A DNA stretch of 64,000 nucleotides from contig NZ_BONF01000046.1 in NCBI RefSeq assembly GCF_016862575.1, positions 1 to 64,000 on the forward strand, given 5' to 3'. A model generated the notes under the pieces. It saw nothing but the letters and a program-made list of their open reading frames with translations. It was not told where the DNA came from and made no database searches. Below, in pieces: positions 1 through 7,883 of this stretch. The translations under genes were made by a program, and so were the position numbers. The stretch comes from Catellatospora bangladeshensis. GTDB taxonomy: Bacteria; Actinomycetota; Actinomycetes; Mycobacteriales; Micromonosporaceae. How positions within the stretch are numbered: position 1 is the stretch's first letter; each line of letters opens with the position of its first letter.

Positions 1-33
1 TCTACGCATAGCGTTAAGAAGGTGCCCTTCCTT
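1..33. repeat. Partial copy of dispersed intergenic repeat, cut by the window edge
   Basis: These 33 bases are identical to positions 14753-14785, the right-hand part of a 52-bp element. In both places the repeat ends a few bases beyond the stop codon of a minus-strand gene (stops at 38 and at 14792). The visible part contains the half AAGAAGGTGCCCTTCCTT, which pairs with the missing left half. A role as transcription terminator or dispersed palindromic repeat is inferred. Confidence 0.75.
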
Positions 34-37
34 CGCC

Positions 38-400
38 TCAGTTCGGGGGGATCACGCGGAGGTGGCCGCGGCGGCCGGGGGTGGGCGGGCCGGCGTAGGG
101 CGGCGGCTCGGGGGCCTGGCGCGGGGCGGGGCGGGCCGCCTCGCGGACGGCCTCGGCCAGGGCGACCAGGTCGTCGGTGGTGGGCGGCGGCGGCTCGAAC
201 TCGCCGTCGTGGCGGACCAGGTCCCAGCCGCGCGGCGCGGTCAGGCTCAGCGCGTGCGGCTCGCACAGGTCGTACGTGTGCGGCTCCTGGTACGCGGCAA
301 GCGGGCCGACCACCGCGGTGGACTCGGCATAGACATAGGTCAGCGTTGCGACCGCCTGCCGGGGGCAGCCGTTACGAGAGCAACGCCGTGGAGACCTCAC
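38..400 (-). CDS. DUF3499 family protein (actinobacterial, possible zinc-binding)
   Basis: The product has 120 residues and matches the DUF3499 family of actinobacteria by its N-terminal pattern and its position next to a zincin-like gene and whiB. Cys7, Cys12, Cys46 and His49 (CSRNGC and DLCEPH) form a plausible metal site. The tail from about residue 70 is rich in proline and alanine and probably disordered. I start at the GTG at 400 because family members begin just before the Arg-rich CSRNGC segment; an upstream ATG in frame would add unrelated residues. The function is unknown. The M. tuberculosis counterpart, as I recall it, is Rv3258c. It diverges from the next gene across 120 bp. Confidence 0.8.
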   Translation of the reverse strand: MRSPRRCSRNGCPRQAVATLTYVYAESTAVVGPLAAYQEPHTYDLCEPHALSLTAPRGWDLVRHDGEFEPPPPTTDDLVALAEAVREAARPAPRQAPEPPPYAGPPTPGRRGHLRVIPPN

Positions 401-520
401 GGCGTGTGACGTTATCGCCCCGCCGGGCATCGGTGAACCGGAAACGCCGCGACACGCCGAGGGAAGGATCACGCCCCGGTACCGAGGCCCGCGACTGGCG
501 CGCGGGGATACATTGGCGAA

Positions 521-967
521 GTGACCAGTCCCGCCCGCCGCCGCCCGACACTCGCCCGCCGCCGCCGTGACCGCCACGGCAGGGGGATGCGGGGCCGGTT
601 GGTGCCCGCGAGCGTGCCCCTGGCGCGGACCAAGGCCGAGGTGTTCGACGAGCTGGTGCTGGACACGGTCGAGTCGCTCGAGGCGCGTTTCGCCAACGAG
701 CTGGCCGGGGTCGAGTTCGCCGTCGAGGACGTGCCGCCGGACCTGAACGTGTACGACTCCGACGTGCTGGAGGACGGGCGGGTGCCGCTGGCGCGGCTGC
801 TGCCGGGACGGCCGGGCCGGCACGGGGTGCCGCCGCGGATCGTGGTCTACCGGCGTCCGCTGGAGTTCCGCGCCTCAGATCGGGACGACCTGGGCGAGCT
901 GGTGCGTGACGTGATCGTGGAGCAGGTCGCGAACCTGCTCGGGCTCAACCCCGACGACCTGGCCTGA
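521..967 (+). CDS. Zincin-like metallopeptidase-family protein lacking the HExxH histidines
   Basis: This 148-residue protein resembles the PF06262 (zincin-like, MreP/Rv3259-type) family in length, in the LPGRPGRHG and RIVVYRRPLE segments, and in its place beside DUF3499 and whiB. Where a family zincin carries HExxHxxG, this one reads VEQVANLLG near residues 134-142, so the glutamate remains but both histidines are gone. It is therefore unlikely to be a zinc protease and may be a structural or regulatory relative. The start is the GTG at 521. TACATT at 509-514 is a possible -10 that would make the message almost leaderless. An alternative start further in is possible because the first 20 residues are unusually Arg-rich. 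Confidence 0.7.
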   Translation: MTSPARRRPTLARRRRDRHGRGMRGRLVPASVPLARTKAEVFDELVLDTVESLEARFANELAGVEFAVEDVPPDLNVYDSDVLEDGRVPLARLLPGRPGRHGVPPRIVVYRRPLEFRASDRDDLGELVRDVIVEQVANLLGLNPDDLA

Positions 968-991
968 GCCCTCGGCACAGCCCTGAACCGC

Positions 992-1034
992 GGAAGAGCT
1001 GCCGGGCCGTCCCCCAACGGCCCTGGCAGCTTCC
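992..1034. terminator. Bidirectional hairpin terminator between converging genes
   Basis: AGCTGCCGGGCCGT (997-1010) pairs with ACGGCCCTGGCAGCT (1017-1031) with one bulged base and a 6-nt loop. It sits between the stop codons of the zincin-like gene and whiB, so it can serve both. There is no T-tract, as is usual for high-GC actinobacteria. Confidence 0.7.
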
Positions 1035-1040
1035 ACGTCT

Positions 1041-1298
1041 TCAGACCGCGCGGCGCTTGAGCTTGCGGCGCTCGCGCTCGGACAGTCCACCCCAGATGCC
1101 GAAGCGCTCGTCGTGCGAGAGCGCGTACTCCAGGCACTCGGACTTGACCTCGCAGCGCGAGCAGATGCGCTTGGCCTCGCGGGTAGAACCACCCTTCTCA
1201 GGGAAGAACGCCTCCGGGTCAGTCTGGGAGCACAGTGCGTGCTCCTGCCACTCGGGCGCGTTGCCCAGCAGATCCGCCACGACGGGGCGACCGTCCAT
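1041..1298 (-). CDS. whiB: WhiB-family iron-sulfur transcriptional regulator (WhiB/WhmD/WhiB2 type)
   Basis: This 85-residue protein is a WhiB orthologue. It has a single N-terminal Cys in ALCSQTDPEAFFPEKGG, then CSRCEVKSEC giving the four cysteines that ligate the [4Fe-4S] cluster. The diagnostic turn GIWGG and a basic C-terminal tail (RERRKLKRR) follow for DNA binding. WhiB proteins bind the housekeeping sigma factor. In Streptomyces, WhiB acts with WhiA to start sporulation septation; in mycobacteria WhmD is essential for division. The ATG at 1298 is preceded by a perfect AAGGAGG at good spacing, which decides the start. The long leader carries the control features listed separately. Confidence 0.93.
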   Translation of the reverse strand: MDGRPVVADLLGNAPEWQEHALCSQTDPEAFFPEKGGSTREAKRICSRCEVKSECLEYALSHDERFGIWGGLSERERRKLKRRAV

Positions 1299-1617
1299 CT
1301 CCGCTGCCTCCTTATTGCGCGCCGACACGCGGTCGGCGCAACCCCCCACCTGGGAAGCGTTTGTCCACATAGGCGGTTTTGTGGATGCCGCTACCTCCAG
1401 CCCCACGCAAAATTACACGTGTGTCGTACGTGCACCGTCAAGCTGACTCTGGTACACGTCCGGCAGGGCCGTTCGGCTCGGACTTCACCGTCCCGCCACT
1501 GCCCTATCGATTCAGACCCGAAACCGGTGACGGCATGTCGGGCGTGTCGCGACGAAATTCTGCTGGCGTGTCGAACTTGACGGACGGCGCTGACGGTCTT
1601 CGGACAGGAGTGAACCG
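1299..1617. other. 319-bp intergenic region upstream of whiB
   Basis: This stretch has no gene. On the minus strand it holds a candidate sigma-70-type promoter (1412-1441) and a leader of roughly 100 nt. Inside the leader are a TTGTCCACA motif (1361-1369) and an inverted pair TCCACA-N10-TGTGGA (1364-1385). Four copies of the GACAC pentamer lie at 1324-1328 (plus strand) and, as GTGTC, at 1421-1425, 1544-1548 and 1568-1572. GACAC is the core bound by WhiA in Streptomyces. The part from 1442 to 1617 shows nothing else that I recognise. Confidence 0.5.
1412..1441 (-). promoter_or_regulatory. Candidate whiB promoter
   Basis: On the minus strand TTGACG (1436-1441) is followed after 18 nt by TGTAAT (1412-1417), a good match to the actinobacterial housekeeping consensus. 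It would give a leader of about 105 nt before the whiB ATG. One GACAC pentamer falls in the spacer. Confidence 0.5.
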
Positions 1618-4176
1618 CTAGCGGGCGTAACTCGTGGTACGCCGGCGAGCGGGGCGGCCCGCGGCCGCGGCGATGGCCTCCAGTTGCTCCACCGTACGTG
1701 CCGAGCCGTGCGCGGATCCGGCCATTCGGGAGATCGTCTCCTCCATGAGGGTGCCGCCGAGGTCGTTGCAGCCGCCGTTCAGCATGGCCACGGTGCCCTC
1801 GTCGCCCAGCTTCACCCAGGAGCACTGGATGTTGGGGATGCGCCCGTGCAGCAGCAGCCGGGCCATCGCGTGCACGACCCGGTTCTCCCGCCAGGTGGCC
1901 CCGGCACGGGCGATGCCGGCCAGGTAGATCGGCGCGTTGGTGTGCACGAACGGCAGCGCCACGAACTCGGTGAAGCCGCCGGTGCGGTCCTGCACCCCGG
2001 CCAGCACCCGGAAGTGGCCCAGCCAGTGCCGCGGGTGGTCGACGTGGCCGTACATCATCGTCGAGCTGGACCGGATGCCCAGCCGGTGCGCCGCCTCGAC
2101 GGTCTCCACCCAGGCGGAGGTGGGCAGCTTGCCCTTGGTCAGCACCCAGCGCACCTCGTCGTCGAGGATCTCCGCGGCGGTGCCGGGGATGGTGTCCAGC
2201 CCCGCCTCCCGCAGCCGGGTCAGCCACTCCACGACGGGCACCCCCGCCTTCGCGGCCGCGGTGACGATCTCCATCGGCGAGAACGCGTGCACGTGCATGC
2301 CCGGCACCCGCTCCTTCACGGCGCGGACCAGCTCCGGGTACACCGAGACGGGCAGCTGCGGGTCGATGCCGCCCTGCACGCAGACCTCGGTGGCGCCGTC
2401 CCGCCAGGCCTCCTCGGCCCGGTCGGCGACCTGCCCGATGCTCAGCCGGTACGCGTCGGCGTCCCGCTCGCGCTGCGCGAACGCGCAGAACCGGCACCCG
2501 ACGTAGCACACGTTCGAGAAGTTGATGTTGCGGTTGACCACGTAGGTCACGTCGTCGCCGACCGTGTCCCGGCGCACGTCGTCGGCGATGCGGCACAGCT
2601 CGTCCAGCGCCGACCCGTCGGCGTGCAGCAGCGCCAGCGCCGCCTCCTCGTGCACCGGCTCCAGCAGCGCCGCCGGGTTCTCCCGCGCGATCCGCAGCCC
2701 GGCCGCGAGCGCCCCGACGCTGACCGCCGGACCCGCCGTCCCGCTCGCGGGACCCGCGCTCGCCGCCGCCGGACCCGCGCCGACCGCCGCGCCCTCAGCC
2801 GCCTCGCCGACGGCCGACCAGTCGCCGTACACCGTGTCGAAGTCGCCGCGGCGATCATCGGTGCGGCCGCCGCCGTCTATCTCGCGGTGCAGGTCGACAC
2901 GGCCCGTGCCGCCCTCGACCTCGGGCTCCTGCCAGGGACGGCCGGTGACGGGCGCGTCGGCGACGGCCATGCCGCTCGCGTCGGCGAGGGCGCGCACGTG
3001 CGGGTGCAGCCGCGGGTCGATCCACCGGTCCGCGCCGCGCACGTAGCCCGGATACACCGTCAGCCGCTCGCGCAGCTCGAAGCCCGCCGCCTTCGTCAGG
3101 TCCGCCAGCTCGTCCAGGTGCGGCCAGGGGCGCTCCGGGTTCACGTGGTCCGGGGTGAGGGGCGAGACGCCGCCCCAGTCGTCGATCCCGGCCTTGACCA
3201 GCAGCTCGAACGACGCGTCGATCAGGTTCGGCGGGGCCTGGATGCGCATGCCCGGCCCGAGCAGCAGCCGGGTCACCGCGACCGTGGCGGCCAGGTCGCG
3301 CACCGAGGCGTCGGGAGTGGAGCGCATGGCCGTGTCCGGCTTGGCCCGGAAGTTCTGCACGATCACCTCCTGGAGGTGCCCGTACTCCCGGTGGCTCCGG
3401 CGCATCTCGAAGATCGCGTCGACCCGCTCGGCGTGCGTCTCCCCGATGCCGATCAGGATGCCCGTGGTGAACGGCACCCCGACCCGGCCCGCGTCGGCCA
3501 GCACCCGCAGCCGCACCGCGGGCTCCTTGTCCGGCGAGCCGTAGTGCGGCCCGCCCGGCTCGGACCACAGCCGCGTCGCGGTCGTCTCCAGCATCATGCC
3601 CATGCTCGGCGCCACCGGCCGCAACCGCTGCAGCTCCGCCCAGCTCAGCACGCCCGGGTTGAGGTGCGGCAGCAGGCCGGTCTCCTCCAGCACCGCGATC
3701 GCGACCGAGCGCAGGTAGTCCACGGTGGAGCCGTAGCCGCGCGCGTTCAGCCACTCCTGCGCGGCGGGCCAGCGCTCCTCCGGCCGGTCACCCAGCGTGA
3801 ACAGGGCCTCCTTGCAGCCCAGCGCCGCGCCCTGCCGCGCGATCGCCAGCACCTCGTCGCGGTCCAGGTAGGCCGCGGGCAGCCGGTGCGGCACCGTCGC
3901 GAACGTGCAGTAGTGACACCGGTCACGGCACAGCCTGGTCAGCGGGATGAACACCTTCTTCGAGAACGTGATCACACCCGGCCGCCCGGCGTCGCGCAGG
4001 CCCGCGTCGCGTACCCCCGAAGCCAGGGAAAGCAACTCGTCGAAGGCCGCACCATGGGCACTGAGCAGGGCGGTCGCCTCCCCGGCGTCCAGTGCCCGCC
4101 CGGCCGCGGCGCGCTTCAGCGCGCGCGCCACCTCCGCGTCGGTGACCTTGGACTGGGCGGCGACCTCGCTGGACAT
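1618..4176 (-). CDS. fbiC: FO synthase, fused CofG-CofH radical SAM enzyme
   Basis: This 852-residue enzyme makes 7,8-didemethyl-8-hydroxy-5-deazariboflavin (FO), the chromophore of coenzyme F420, from tyrosine and 5-amino-6-(D-ribitylamino)uracil. It has two radical SAM halves. The CofG half carries CX3CX2C at Cys83, Cys87 and Cys90 (CRDRCHYC); the CofH half carries it at Cys557, Cys561 and Cys564 (CYVGCRFC). An Ala/Gly/Pro-rich linker of about 60 residues, more variable than usual, joins them. The length fits actinobacterial FbiC. The start at 4176 is the ATG closest to the conserved region; TAGGCT just 7 nt upstream could be a -10 of a leaderless message. It diverges from fbiA across 58 bp, so the F420 genes share a control region. 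Confidence 0.95.
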   Translation of the reverse strand: MSSEVAAQSKVTDAEVARALKRAAAGRALDAGEATALLSAHGAAFDELLSLASGVRDAGLRDAGRPGVITFSKKVFIPLTRLCRDRCHYCTFATVPHRLPAAYLDRDEVLAIARQGAALGCKEALFTLGDRPEERWPAAQEWLNARGYGSTVDYLRSVAIAVLEETGLLPHLNPGVLSWAELQRLRPVAPSMGMMLETTATRLWSEPGGPHYGSPDKEPAVRLRVLADAGRVGVPFTTGILIGIGETHAERVDAIFEMRRSHREYGHLQEVIVQNFRAKPDTAMRSTPDASVRDLAATVAVTRLLLGPGMRIQAPPNLIDASFELLVKAGIDDWGGVSPLTPDHVNPERPWPHLDELADLTKAAGFELRERLTVYPGYVRGADRWIDPRLHPHVRALADASGMAVADAPVTGRPWQEPEVEGGTGRVDLHREIDGGGRTDDRRGDFDTVYGDWSAVGEAAEGAAVGAGPAAASAGPASGTAGPAVSVGALAAGLRIARENPAALLEPVHEEAALALLHADGSALDELCRIADDVRRDTVGDDVTYVVNRNINFSNVCYVGCRFCAFAQRERDADAYRLSIGQVADRAEEAWRDGATEVCVQGGIDPQLPVSVYPELVRAVKERVPGMHVHAFSPMEIVTAAAKAGVPVVEWLTRLREAGLDTIPGTAAEILDDEVRWVLTKGKLPTSAWVETVEAAHRLGIRSSSTMMYGHVDHPRHWLGHFRVLAGVQDRTGGFTEFVALPFVHTNAPIYLAGIARAGATWRENRVVHAMARLLLHGRIPNIQCSWVKLGDEGTVAMLNGGCNDLGGTLMEETISRMAGSAHGSARTVEQLEAIAAAAGRPARRRTTSYAR

Positions 4177-4234
4177 GCCCGCCAGCCTACGACCCTGGCC
4201 CCGCCGCCCTCCCGCGGTGGGAGAGGATGTCGCC

Positions 4235-5191
4235 ATGCGGATCGTGGTGCTGGCAGGCGGCATCGGCGGGGCGCGCTTCCTGTCGGGGGTACGGGCACAC
4301 GCCCGCGCCACCGGCGCCGAGGTGACCGCCGTCGTCAACGTGGGCGACGACGTGTGGATGCACGGGCTGCGCATCACCCCCGACCTGGACTCGGTCATGT
4401 ACACCCTGGGCGGCGGCATCGACCCCGAACGCGGCTGGGGCCGCGCGGGCGAGACCTGGACCGTCAAGGAGGAGCTGGCGAACTACGGCGCCGAACCCAC
4501 CTGGTTCGGCCTCGGCGACCGCGACATCGCCACCCACCTGGTCCGCACCCGCATGCTCAACGCCGGCTACCCGCTGTCCGCGGTCGTCGCCGCGCTGTGC
4601 GACCGCTGGCAGCCCGGCGTCACCCTGCTGCCCGCCACCGACGACCGGGTCGAGACCCACGTCGTCGTCACCGACGCCGACGGCACCCGCGCCATCCACT
4701 TCCAGGAATGGTGGGTACGCCACCGCGCCGCGCTGCCCGCCGAGCAGTTCCGCTTCGTCGGCGCCGACACCGCCAAACCCGCGGCCGGGGTGCTCGACGC
4801 GCTCGCCGCCGCCGACGTCGTGCTGCTCGCCCCGAGTAACCCCGTCGTGTCCATCGCACCCGTGCTCGCCGTCTCCGCTCTGCGCGAAGCGCTGGTCAGC
4901 GGCTCCGCGCCCGTCGTCGGCGTCTCCCCGATCATCGGCGGCAGCCCCGTACGCGGCATGGCCGACAAGTGCCTCGCCGCGATCGACGTCCCGTGCACCG
5001 CCGAGGGCGTCGGCCGCCTCTACGGCGCGCGCGCCGCCGGTGGCGTACTCGACGCCTGGCTCGTTGACACCGGCGACGCGGGCACCGACGTGCCCGGCGT
5101 ACGCGTCGGCGCCGCGCCCCTGTGGATGACCGACGACGACGCCACCGCCGCGATGGTCCGCGCCGCACTGGAACTGGGAGGAGCCGCATGA
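4235..5191 (+). CDS. fbiA: 2-phospho-L-lactate/PEP transferase of F420 synthesis (CofD family)
   Basis: The 318-residue product joins a lactyl or enolpyruvyl phosphate unit from the FbiD/CofC nucleotide product to FO, forming (dehydro-)F420-0. The CofD signature is visible: the nucleotide-binding start [12 protein letters not shown] (residues 4-15), [11 protein letters not shown], the SVMYTLGGG segment, and the late [17 protein letters not shown] region. Length is typical. The ATG at 4235 follows a GGGAGAGG ribosome site at about 8 nt. Its TGA overlaps the start of fbiB in an ATGA, so the two are translationally coupled. Confidence 0.94.
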   Translation: MRIVVLAGGIGGARFLSGVRAHARATGAEVTAVVNVGDDVWMHGLRITPDLDSVMYTLGGGIDPERGWGRAGETWTVKEELANYGAEPTWFGLGDRDIATHLVRTRMLNAGYPLSAVVAALCDRWQPGVTLLPATDDRVETHVVVTDADGTRAIHFQEWWVRHRAALPAEQFRFVGADTAKPAAGVLDALAAADVVLLAPSNPVVSIAPVLAVSALREALVSGSAPVVGVSPIIGGSPVRGMADKCLAAIDVPCTAEGVGRLYGARAAGGVLDAWLVDTGDAGTDVPGVRVGAAPLWMTDDDATAAMVRAALELGGAA

Positions 5192-5952
5192 TCGACGGGT
5201 TCACCGTGCTCGCCGTCCGGGGCATCCCCGACGTGCGGCCCGGCGACGACCTCGCCAAGCTGATCGTCACCGCCGCCCCGTGGCTCGCCGACGGCGACAT
5301 CCTCGTGGTCACCAGCAAGATCGTGTCCAAGGCCGAGGGGGCGCTGGCCGACGTGCCCCCCGGCGGCCCCGAACGCGAGCAGGCCCGCGAGCGCATCCTG
5401 CGGTCGCAGACCGCCCGCGCCGTCGCCACCCGCGGCCACACCCGCATCGTGCAGACCCACCACGGCTTCGTCATGGCCTCGGCCGGCATCGACAACTCCA
5501 ACGTGGACCGCACGCAGCTCGTCCTGCTCCCCGAGGACCCCGACCGGTCCGCCCGCGCCCTGCGCCAGACGCTGCGCGACGAGTACGGCCTCGACGTCGC
5601 GATCATCGTCAGCGACACCATGGGGCGTCCCTGGCGCAACGGGCTCACCGACGTGGCCCTCGGCTGCGCCGGCATCGAGCCCTTGCGCGACCACCGCGGC
5701 GAGACCGACCCCCACGGCAACGAGCTCCAGATCACCCAGATGGCCGTCGTCGACGAGCTCGCCGCCGCCGCCGAGCTGGTCAAGGGGAAGATCGACCGGG
5801 TGCCGGTCGCGGTCGTCCGCGGCCTGCTCACCGCCACCCGCGACAGCAACGGCGTCATCCCCACCCTGATCCGCGACGCCGAACACGACCTCTTCTCCCT
5901 CGGCACCGCCGAAGCCCGCGCCGAAGGCCGCCGCGAGGCAGCCGACGCCTAG
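5188..5952 (+). CDS. fbiB: Coenzyme F420-0:L-glutamate ligase, single CofE domain
   Basis: The 254-residue enzyme adds glutamate residues to F420-0 in a GTP-dependent reaction. CofE hallmarks are present: GDILVVTSKIVSKAEG near residue 32, the ASAGIDNSNVD segment near 95, and VSDTMGRPWRNG near 140. Mycobacterial FbiB is about 450 residues because it carries an extra C-terminal nitroreductase-like domain that reduces dehydro-F420-0. That domain is absent here, and the reading frame stops cleanly, so this is a genuine one-domain form. The stop at 5952 is followed by a hairpin element. If the pathway here uses phosphoenolpyruvate, the missing reductase must be encoded elsewhere. Confidence 0.92.
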   Translation: MIDGFTVLAVRGIPDVRPGDDLAKLIVTAAPWLADGDILVVTSKIVSKAEGALADVPPGGPEREQARERILRSQTARAVATRGHTRIVQTHHGFVMASAGIDNSNVDRTQLVLLPEDPDRSARALRQTLRDEYGLDVAIIVSDTMGRPWRNGLTDVALGCAGIEPLRDHRGETDPHGNELQITQMAVVDELAAAAELVKGKIDRVPVAVVRGLLTATRDSNGVIPTLIRDAEHDLFSLGTAEARAEGRREAADA

Positions 5953-5997
5953 CCCCACCGCTCCCTTGGCGGCGCGCAGCGCCGCCGCCCCGTTCAA

Positions 5998-6058
5998 GAT
6001 CACTGTTTCGTGTCCAAAAGTGTGGCTGAGCCGCAGGTTTGGACACGAGATCGCGATC
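5998..6058. repeat. Intergenic palindrome, family A (TTCGTGTC type), degenerate
   Basis: TCGTGTCCAAA (6008-6018) pairs with TTTGGACACGA (6038-6048), and the outer flanks each carry GATC (5998-6001 and 6055-6058). The core CGTGTCCAAAAGTGTGG matches the arms of the elements at 55.57 kb and 57.49 kb. It lies just after the fbiAB operon and before the type VII cassette, so it may terminate fbiAB. Confidence 0.65.
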
Positions 6059-6219
6059 ATCGGCGGGTGCGACGAAGGGTTATCCACAGGGGGTGGTGCT
6101 AGGGCTGCGCTGAGTAGGGTCGATCCGTTACCCTGCCCGCAGGCGTCCTATCCGGCCGGTGTGTGGACCAGCGGAGTGCCGGGCCGCCATTCGCAGCGCG
6201 CTTCTTTGGGGAGGGAAGC

Positions 6220-6639
6220 ATGCCTGAACGACCTGTGCACGGCAGGCTCACCGTCGACCTGGCCGGCCTACGCGAGATCAGCGCCGACCTGCGTCGCGAC
6301 ACCGACGAGGACCTGCGCCCCGGCTTCGCCACCGCCCAGCGGCAGATGCGCTACGGTGCGCGCTTCTGCCTCGCACTCGACTGTGCCGAGGGCCGAGCCG
6401 CTCGCCATTCGGTGACCGAGGTGCTCAAACAGCATCATGCGAACGCGGCTTTCCAGCTCCAGATGGCGGAGCAGCTCACGATCGCGTTAGAACAGATCGT
6501 CGACAATTACGCCGCCGCCGATGCGAGATCCGCTTCACGCATCGCGGAGGTCGCCGCCGAGCTCAACAGAGTCTTCGAACAGCTGCAACAGCCTGCGCAG
6601 CCCACCCAAAGCCCACCGCTGAGAGGGATGCTCCCGTGA
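6220..6639 (+). CDS. Small type VII secretion substrate-like protein with YxxxD motif
   Basis: I do not recognise a named family for this 139-residue protein, but it looks like an ESX/WXG100-type helical hairpin. Almost all of it is predicted helix. After the second long helix it has Tyr97-Ala-Ala-Ala-Asp101 (NYAAAD), which fits the YxxxD/E export signal of type VII substrates; no WxG turn is evident. The C-terminus ends in a short Gln/Pro tail. The ATG at 6220 follows GGGAGGG. The stop overlaps the GTG of the next gene (GTGA), and the three genes to 8944 form one coupled operon. Base composition is less GC-biased than in the flanking F420 genes, suggesting later acquisition. Confidence 0.65.
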   Translation: MPERPVHGRLTVDLAGLREISADLRRDTDEDLRPGFATAQRQMRYGARFCLALDCAEGRAARHSVTEVLKQHHANAAFQLQMAEQLTIALEQIVDNYAAADARSASRIAEVAAELNRVFEQLQQPAQPTQSPPLRGMLP

Positions 6640-7883
6640 CCGCAGGGCAGAGCGGAATGCTTGCCGACGAAGGCGGCTACGTCGTCGCTCCCGGCGATGC
6701 CCTGAAAAGGTGGCCGACTACGGAGCAGACGAACTGGGTTTCGATCGACCCGCCCCGCGCGTGGGACATGGTTCGTCACGAAGATGACGCCTTGGGCTGG
6801 GAGCAGATCGCCGGTCTTCGTCGACTCGCAAGCCTGCTCCTGGCACATGCGGATCAACTCGACAAGCAGCGCACCGCCCTCGCCCAGATCTGGCCTGCGG
6901 AGGCAAGCCCAGCCTCCGCCGTCGCATTAGCCAAGATCGGCAAGCTGATCAACGGCATGCGGCTGGAGAGTGAGGCCGCTCTGCAGAATGCCCTAGCGCT
7001 TGATGGGATCATGGCAGCAACTGCTAAGGCCAAGCAGGAGATTCGGCAGGTCGTGCAGCAGTGGGAGACCACAACCCATGAGGGCGGCCCCGAATGGTGG
7101 GATCGCGAGGCCACCCGGCTGAGTTACGTCACAGAGCAGACGATGACCGCCACCGAACGCACCATTCGAGACCACCGGAGCCGCATAACCCTGCCGATTG
7201 ACTCTCGCAGTGTTGATGACGGTGCGCAGATCGTGGGTCTGCCCACACCAGCGCCTGATCCAAGTGGGTCGACCAGCACTCGCAAACGCGGACCCAACGG
7301 GCCTTTGCCCACGCCACCGCCCATGCCGGGATACCCGCCTCTCGTCAGTCCACTGCCGGGCGAGTCCGGCCCCGATCTTCAAGGCATGACGCCACCCGTT
7401 CCCGCTGCGCCAGGCCAGCCCGTGTCTATGTTGCCGATCGCGCCTGGCAACCCTCATGCCCCTTACGGCGGTGCCTACGTCCTCCCCGGCCCCGGCGTGG
7501 GGAAGAGCGGCTATGTGGTGTCACTGCCACAGCCGGGCTCCGGAGCTGGACCCGCTGTCACCGCGGCGGCCCGCGGTGGTGGGTCGAGCATGCCCGGAAT
7601 GATGCCGCTACCGATAGGCGGGCCGACCGGTCAGCCGAACAACCAGGGTGGAGGCGCGGCATATCGACGTCGGCCGGACACTTCATGGGACGTCGCACAG
7701 GGAGTGCCTCCCCTGATCGCGCCTGAAGCCGTCAGCCGTTCCTCGGAACCCACATCCGAGCAGATCGAGGAAGACTTCCGCCAGTGGTTCACCCAGACAG
7801 CGATGCCCTGGCGGAACGAAGACCACCCCGATGAACCAGCGCCCATCGTGACCATCCGCAGAGGAGGAGTAAAAAACCCGTGA
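6636..7883 (+). CDS. PPE/WXG-like secretion-associated protein with Pro-rich C-terminus
   Basis: The 415-residue protein has an N-terminal helical part of about 200 residues and a Pro/Gly-rich, probably disordered part from about residue 200 to 400. The N-terminal helices include ALAQIWPAEASPASA, which resembles the WxG turn between two hairpin helices of the ESX and PPE proteins. There is no signal peptide or membrane segment, as expected for a type VII substrate or chaperone partner. The GTG start at 6636 overlaps the previous stop by 4 bp, and its own stop overlaps the mycosin start in the same way. Assignment rests on hairpin shape and neighbours rather than on a clear family match. Confidence 0.6.
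   Translation: MTAGQSGMLADEGGYVVAPGDALKRWPTTEQTNWVSIDPPRAWDMVRHEDDALGWEQIAGLRRLASLLLAHADQLDKQRTALAQIWPAEASPASAVALAKIGKLINGMRLESEAALQNALALDGIMAATAKAKQEIRQVVQQWETTTHEGGPEWWDREATRLSYVTEQTMTATERTIRDHRSRITLPIDSRSVDDGAQIVGLPTPAPDPSGSTSTRKRGPNGPLPTPPPMPGYPPLVSPLPGESGPDLQGMTPPVPAAPGQPVSMLPIAPGNPHAPYGGAYVLPGPGVGKSGYVVSLPQPGSGAGPAVTAAARGGGSSMPGMMPLPIGGPTGQPNNQGGGAAYRRRPDTSWDVAQGVPPLIAPEAVSRSSEPTSEQIEEDFRQWFTQTAMPWRNEDHPDEPAPIVTIRRGGVKNP

Noticed and set aside
1684-4839. Plus-strand open frame of about 1050 codons
   Set aside because: It is antisense to fbiC and then out of frame within fbiA; both of those have complete family motifs.
6080-6088. TTATCCACA, a possible DnaA box and hint of an origin
   Set aside because: It is a single match with no cluster, no dnaA or dnaN gene and no AT-rich region nearby.
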